From assembly GCA_964370855.1 (NCBI GenBank), contig CAYJMF010000163.1:1-8006 (forward strand): DNA of 8,006 bases, read 5' to 3'. Positions 5,282 to 8,006 of the stretch are shown here, in pieces; within the stretch, counting starts at the first letter, position 1, and each line of letters starts with the position of its first letter. A program made the translations under genes and the position numbers. This DNA is from JAKLKS01 sp964370855. GTDB taxonomy: Bacteria > Planctomycetota > JAJSAM01 > JAKLKS01. Under the pieces are notes generated by a model. It saw nothing but the letters and a program-made list of their open reading frames with translations. It did not search any database and was not told where the DNA came from.

Positions 5282-6613
5282 TCACCGGCGCCGGAACCGG
5301 CCTCCGTTCTCCTCCGCGAGCCTCCGGAGGAGGCCCTCGGCGGGCCTCTCCCCCACGGCTACGCAGTGGAGCCGGACCCGCCCCGCGGCGCACCACTCCC
5401 CCACCGCCGCGGCGATGGCGGCGGGGTCCCGGAGGCGCCCCCGGTTGGGCTCCCCGTCGGAGAGGAGGAAGACCTCGTCGAGCCCCGGGGGATCGGCGGC
5501 GGCCTTCCTCCCCTGCCCCGCCCAGCCGAGGGCCCGCTCCAGGGCGTCGTGGATGTTGGTGAAGGACTTCGTCGGAAGATCGGGGACGGTGCGGGCGAAG
5601 GCCCACTTCTGGGCGGGGGTGGCGGGCACAAGGTCGTCCCGCCAGGTCCACACCGACCGGTGGAAGAGGACGACGCCGAAGCGCTGTCCCGGGCGGAGGC
5701 CCTTGACGGCCTCCGTCACCTCCCGCTTCGCCTCCTCCATCTTGGGCCCCCACATGGACTGGCTGCAGTCCACCACGAAGGCGACCCGGGCCCCCTCCAC
5801 GGGGAGGTCGTAGAAGCGGGCGACGCTGCGGAAGCCGGGGGGAGGGGAGGGGGAGGAGACGGCGGCGGGGGCCGAGGGGTCGGCGCGGAGGGCGTCGTAC
5901 CGGGTCCGCCAGGCCGCGGGATCGGGACCGAGGTCCTCCCCGAGGAGGCGCTCCGCGGCCTCCCGCGCGGCGACGCGGACGGCGGGGTCCGAGGAGCGGA
6001 GCGCCGCCAGCACCCGCTCCGCCGCCTCCGGCGCGTCGCGGAGCCCGAGGGCCCGGACGACGGCGGCCTCCACGGGCCAGGGGTGGGTCGTCCCCTCGAG
6101 GGCGAGCAGGGCCCGGAGGGGGCCCTCCCCGGGGAGGAGGCCGAGGGCCGCCACGGCGAGGGAGCGCGGGGCCGGGTCCCCGTCCCCGAAGGCGATGCGG
6201 GAGAGGGGGCGGGCCACGGCCTCCGCGGGCAGCGACCCGAGGGCCTCCACGAGGGCCTCCTGGGGCGCCGGCTCCGTCTCCCCGGGGAGGGCGGCGAGGA
6301 GGGCCGGCGCCGCGGCGGCGCCGCCGAGGACGCCGAGGGCCCGGGCGGCGAGGGCGCGGGCGGCGGAGTCCTTCTCCGCGGGGAGGGCCCGGGCGAGGGC
6401 GGCGCGGAAGCGGTCCGCCTCGGCGGCGGGGGCCGCGGGGGCGCGGCGGATCACCTCCTCGAGGGCGGTGCGGCGGCGGACGGGGTCGTCGGACCGGAGC
6501 GCCGCCACCAGCGAGGCCGTCGCGGGGGCGCCGTCCTCCGCCGGCGAGGGGGCCGCCGCGGCGAGGGCGAGGAGGAGGACGGCGGCGGGCCGGAGGAGGC
6601 GGCGGCGGACCAT
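5282..6613 (-). CDS. Secreted HEAT-repeat and von Willebrand factor A domain protein
   Basis: The 443-residue product has a signal peptide: RRR near the N-terminus, a hydrophobic Leu/Ala core (about 10-20) and a likely cleavage after PSPA (25). Residues 30-225 form helical HEAT-like repeats with recurrent patterns such as DPVRRRTALEEV, ALAARALGVLG and DPAVRVAAREAAERLL. A Ser/Pro linker (about 247-260) leads to a VWA domain (275-440). The metal-binding MIDAS is complete: DCSQS (Asp282, Ser284, Ser286), Thr352 in FTNIHDAL, and Asp386 in LLSDGEPN. This suggests metal-dependent protein binding in the periplasm or at the surface; the partner is unknown. No membrane helix or sorting signal is seen at the C-terminus (GRFRRR). 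Start ATG 6613 fits the signal peptide; it has no real Shine-Dalgarno, and a TANNNT element lies 6 nt upstream. The frame stays open further upstream, but that stretch is antisense to the lipoprotein gene. Confidence 0.88.
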   Translation of the reverse strand: MVRRRLLRPAAVLLLALAAAAPSPAEDGAPATASLVAALRSDDPVRRRTALEEVIRRAPAAPAAEADRFRAALARALPAEKDSAARALAARALGVLGGAAAAPALLAALPGETEPAPQEALVEALGSLPAEAVARPLSRIAFGDGDPAPRSLAVAALGLLPGEGPLRALLALEGTTHPWPVEAAVVRALGLRDAPEAAERVLAALRSSDPAVRVAAREAAERLLGEDLGPDPAAWRTRYDALRADPSAPAAVSSPSPPPGFRSVARFYDLPVEGARVAFVVDCSQSMWGPKMEEAKREVTEAVKGLRPGQRFGVVLFHRSVWTWRDDLVPATPAQKWAFARTVPDLPTKSFTNIHDALERALGWAGQGRKAAADPPGLDEVFLLSDGEPNRGRLRDPAAIAAAVGEWCAAGRVRLHCVAVGERPAEGLLRRLAEENGGRFRRR

Positions 6614-6619
6614 CCCCCC

Positions 6620-6625
6620 ATGGTA
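6620..6625 (-). promoter_or_regulatory. Putative -10 element, leaderless promoter of the VWA gene
   Basis: TACCAT on the minus strand (6625-6620) is followed by six G residues and the ATG at 6613. The spacing is identical to that at the lipoprotein and STN-like genes. The G run resembles a Shine-Dalgarno but touches the start codon, so it cannot act as one in the normal way. The inferred -35 position (6648-6643) has no TTGACA match. Confidence 0.4.
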
Positions 6626-6630
6626 CGCGG

Positions 6631-6650
6631 CGGCGCCGATGGCGGCGCCG
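6631..6650. promoter_or_regulatory. Inverted repeat between the divergent starts, possible operator
   Basis: CGGCGCC (6631-6637) and GGCGCCG (6644-6650) form 7-bp inverted arms around a 6-bp spacer. They sit between the two -10 elements of the divergent genes and over their inferred -35 positions. A regulator bound here could affect both genes. GGCGCC is common in DNA of this composition, so chance is a serious alternative. Confidence 0.25.
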
Positions 6651-6664
6651 TCCCCCCCCCGCCC

Positions 6665-6670
6665 TATGAT
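6665..6670 (+). promoter_or_regulatory. Putative -10 element, leaderless promoter of the lipoprotein gene
   Basis: TATGAT (6665-6670) matches five of six bases of the sigma70 -10 consensus and stands 6 nt before the GTG start at 6677. There is no Shine-Dalgarno in between. Transcription from it would begin at or next to the GTG. No -35 match is seen. This is the best of the three -10 matches in the window. Confidence 0.5.
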
Positions 6671-6676
6671 GCCGCC

Positions 6677-7918
6677 GTGACCCGTGCCCGTCGTCCCGTC
6701 CTCGGCGCCCTCCTCCTCCTCGCCGCCTCCTGCGGCACCTTCGAGGAGCCCCCTCCCCCGCCGCCGGGGGAGGACACCCTGCCCCTCCCCACGGTGGGCC
6801 TCGACCTCCGCACGCCGGCGCTCCGCGCGCGGGGCGCCGTCGAGGGGCTCCTCGGCGCCGCCGTCCCCCCCGAGGCCCTCGCGCCCTTGGCGGTCCCCCT
6901 CCGGGAGATGGCGGAGGCCCTGTCGGAGGAGCTGCGCCCCCAGGTGGACATGCTCCACCCCGGCGCCTCGCAGGGGGCGCGGGACACGCTGCTGCGCTCC
7001 ACGGCGAACCGGGGGGCCCGGTCCTCCCTCGCCCGCTGGTCCACGGGGCGGCGGCGGATCCTCTTCCCGACGGAGAACCTCCTCCCCTCGATGCAGGCCC
7101 TCGGCCTGCCCACGGACCGCTCCACGGTGGGCGACTTCCTCGCGGTGCTCTTCGCCCACGAGATGGTCCACGCCGTGGACGACGGGGAGCACGACCTCGC
7201 GGCCACCTTCCGCTCCGCTCCCGACGCCGAGGCCCTGCGGGCCCGGGGGATGGTGGTGGAGGGCCGCGCCGTCCACTACGCGCGGCGGGCCGCGGCGGCC
7301 CTCGGCATCGATCCCCGGCTCGCCGCCGTCCTCCCCGGGGAGGCGGGGAAGCTGGACGACTACCGCGCGCGGTACCTGCTGACCTACCGCGAGGGGGCGG
7401 CCTTCGTCGCGGACCTCGAGGCGCGGGGCGGGAGGGAGCTGGCCGCCCGGGCCCTCGCCCACCCGCCGCGCCTCACCTCCACCGTCTTCCACCCGGGGCG
7501 CTACGGGGCCGGGGGGGAGGAGGAGGGGCCGGACCTCGCGGCGGCCATGGCGGCGGCGGGCTTCGAGGGGGCGGCGGCGGCCAGCGAGCTCGACCTCCGG
7601 GCCCGCTGGCTCCCCGTCCTCGGGGAGGAGCGCACCGCCCGCGCCTTCGCCGGCTTCCGCGCCGGTGCGGGGCTCCACCGCGGGAGGGGCGGCGCGAGTG
7701 TATCACTTCATGATACACCTGCGGACGCCGCCGCCTACGCCGACGGCCTGCGCGGGATCTACGGCATGGCCGGGGGGGCGGAGGCCGGCACCGTGGAGGG
7801 GATGGCCGCCGTCGTCCTCGTCCGGGGGCGGACCGTGGCGAGCGCCGTCGCGGGGGATCCGGAGGAGGCAAGGAGGGAGGCGGGGAGGGCGCTGGGGGCG
7901 GGGCGGGAGGGGGAGTGA
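6677..7918 (+). CDS. Putative lipoprotein zinc metallopeptidase (HExxH)
   Basis: The 413-residue protein begins at GTG 6677. This start gives a lipoprotein signal: TRARR, a Leu/Ala core (8-15), and a lipobox LAASC with Cys19 as the lipidated residue. A Pro-rich tether follows (25-30). A likely zinc site is HEMVH (161-165) with Glu195 in VVEGRA as third ligand, a gluzincin-like layout. Around it, HAVDDGEHDL, a D..ALRARGMVVEG helix, YREGAAFVADL (237-247) and PPRLTSTVFHPGRY (263-276) resemble an uncharacterised family of bacterial secreted proteins with HE.vHALqDqh, ALvEGdA and PP.sTe..lHPe.Y motifs. That family match is from memory. Substrate is unknown. The C-terminal part (about 340-413) contains an ordered strand-helix segment, then a low-complexity tail. 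Codons 341-348 (AGT to CCT) are unusually AT-rich. The gene is divergent from the VWA gene, 63 bp apart. Confidence 0.85.
   Translation: MTRARRPVLGALLLLAASCGTFEEPPPPPPGEDTLPLPTVGLDLRTPALRARGAVEGLLGAAVPPEALAPLAVPLREMAEALSEELRPQVDMLHPGASQGARDTLLRSTANRGARSSLARWSTGRRRILFPTENLLPSMQALGLPTDRSTVGDFLAVLFAHEMVHAVDDGEHDLAATFRSAPDAEALRARGMVVEGRAVHYARRAAAALGIDPRLAAVLPGEAGKLDDYRARYLLTYREGAAFVADLEARGGRELAARALAHPPRLTSTVFHPGRYGAGGEEEGPDLAAAMAAAGFEGAAAASELDLRARWLPVLGEERTARAFAGFRAGAGLHRGRGGASVSLHDTPADAAAYADGLRGIYGMAGGAEAGTVEGMAAVVLVRGRTVASAVAGDPEEARREAGRALGAGREGE
7698..7718. repeat. AT-rich inverted repeat inside the lipoprotein gene
   Basis: GTGTATCA (7698-7705) and TGATACAC (7711-7718) are exact reverse complements around CTTCA. 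The 21-bp site is AT-rich within nearly pure G/C sequence and fills eight consecutive codons with otherwise avoided third bases, yet the reading frame remains open and sensible. The shape resembles an operator for a dimeric DNA-binding protein. Confidence 0.7.
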
Positions 7919-8006
7919 GGGGGCGGGCGGGGGCGGGAGCGGGGGGCGGGGGGGGGGCGCCGGGGGGGGGGGGGCGGCGCGGGGCGGGGGGGGGCGGGGG
8001 CGGGGG
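7919..8006. other. G-rich low-complexity tract at window end
   Basis: After the lipoprotein stop codon the sequence is almost only G with scattered C and a single A. It contains many runs of three or more G separated by one to three bases, which fits the G-quadruplex pattern. No gene, terminator hairpin with T-tract or promoter is visible. A degraded contig end is a likely alternative explanation. Confidence 0.6.

Noticed and set aside
4289..6676. Long upstream extension (796 codons) of the plus-strand lipoprotein frame
   Set aside because: It is antisense to ispH and the VWA gene and is Gly/Arg-rich without domains. The lipoprotein signal peptide and the TATGAT element place the true start at 6677.
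6614..7678. Upstream extension of the VWA frame on the minus strand
   Set aside because: Antisense to the lipoprotein gene, low-complexity, and located before a clear signal peptide starting at 6613.
1..8006. CRISPR array, tRNA, rRNA or prophage genes
   Set aside because: No regularly spaced repeats, no cloverleaf or rRNA signatures, and no phage structural or integrase genes were recognised on either strand.

Overview
The window is 8 kb of extremely GC-rich bacterial DNA. Third codon positions are almost always G or C, and most long antisense open frames are artefacts of that composition. The gene content is RF2, PurH and IspH, plus envelope proteins built from HEAT, VWA, STN-like and HExxH-lipoprotein modules. 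Together with the base composition this suits a high-GC environmental bacterium, possibly of the Planctomycetota/Acidobacteriota/Myxococcota kind. That placement is inference; no phylogenetic marker could be searched. A broken, nearly pure G/C right end suggests a contig end from a draft or metagenome assembly.

Layout, left to right. Positions 1-249 look like the N-terminus of a leftward gene that runs off the edge and encodes a disordered Ala/Pro/Arg/Ser-rich segment. Positions 250-541 are non-coding. They hold a possible promoter and leader for that gene, a 30-bp imperfect direct repeat, and a long near-perfect hairpin (34-bp arms, 420-521) that looks like a REP/MITE-type palindrome. A leftward block then runs from 6613 down to 542. 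In transcription order it contains a secreted HEAT-repeat/VWA protein, ispH, prfB (with the conserved +1 frameshift site), purH, and a membrane-anchored protein with two STN-like domains. A divergent rightward gene (6677-7918) encodes a lipoprotein with an HExxH zinc-peptidase signature. The last 88 bases are G-rich low-complexity sequence.

The housekeeping genes ispH, prfB and purH cover isoprenoid precursor synthesis, translation termination and purine synthesis. They are closely spaced (2 nt between ispH and prfB, 49 nt between prfB and purH) and have recognisable Shine-Dalgarno sequences. The flanking envelope genes show a different initiation signal. The STN-like, VWA and lipoprotein genes all lack a Shine-Dalgarno and carry a TANNNT hexamer exactly 6 nt before the start codon, the arrangement expected for leaderless transcripts. 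The VWA and lipoprotein genes are divergent over 63 bp, and their inferred -35 positions fall on the same bases.

No complete new system is visible. The points most worth a second look are the leaderless-promoter pattern, the palindromic element at 420-521, an isolated AT-rich inverted repeat inside the lipoprotein gene (7698-7718), a His-to-Tyr change at an active-site position of IspH, and the weak stimulatory sequence of the prfB frameshift.
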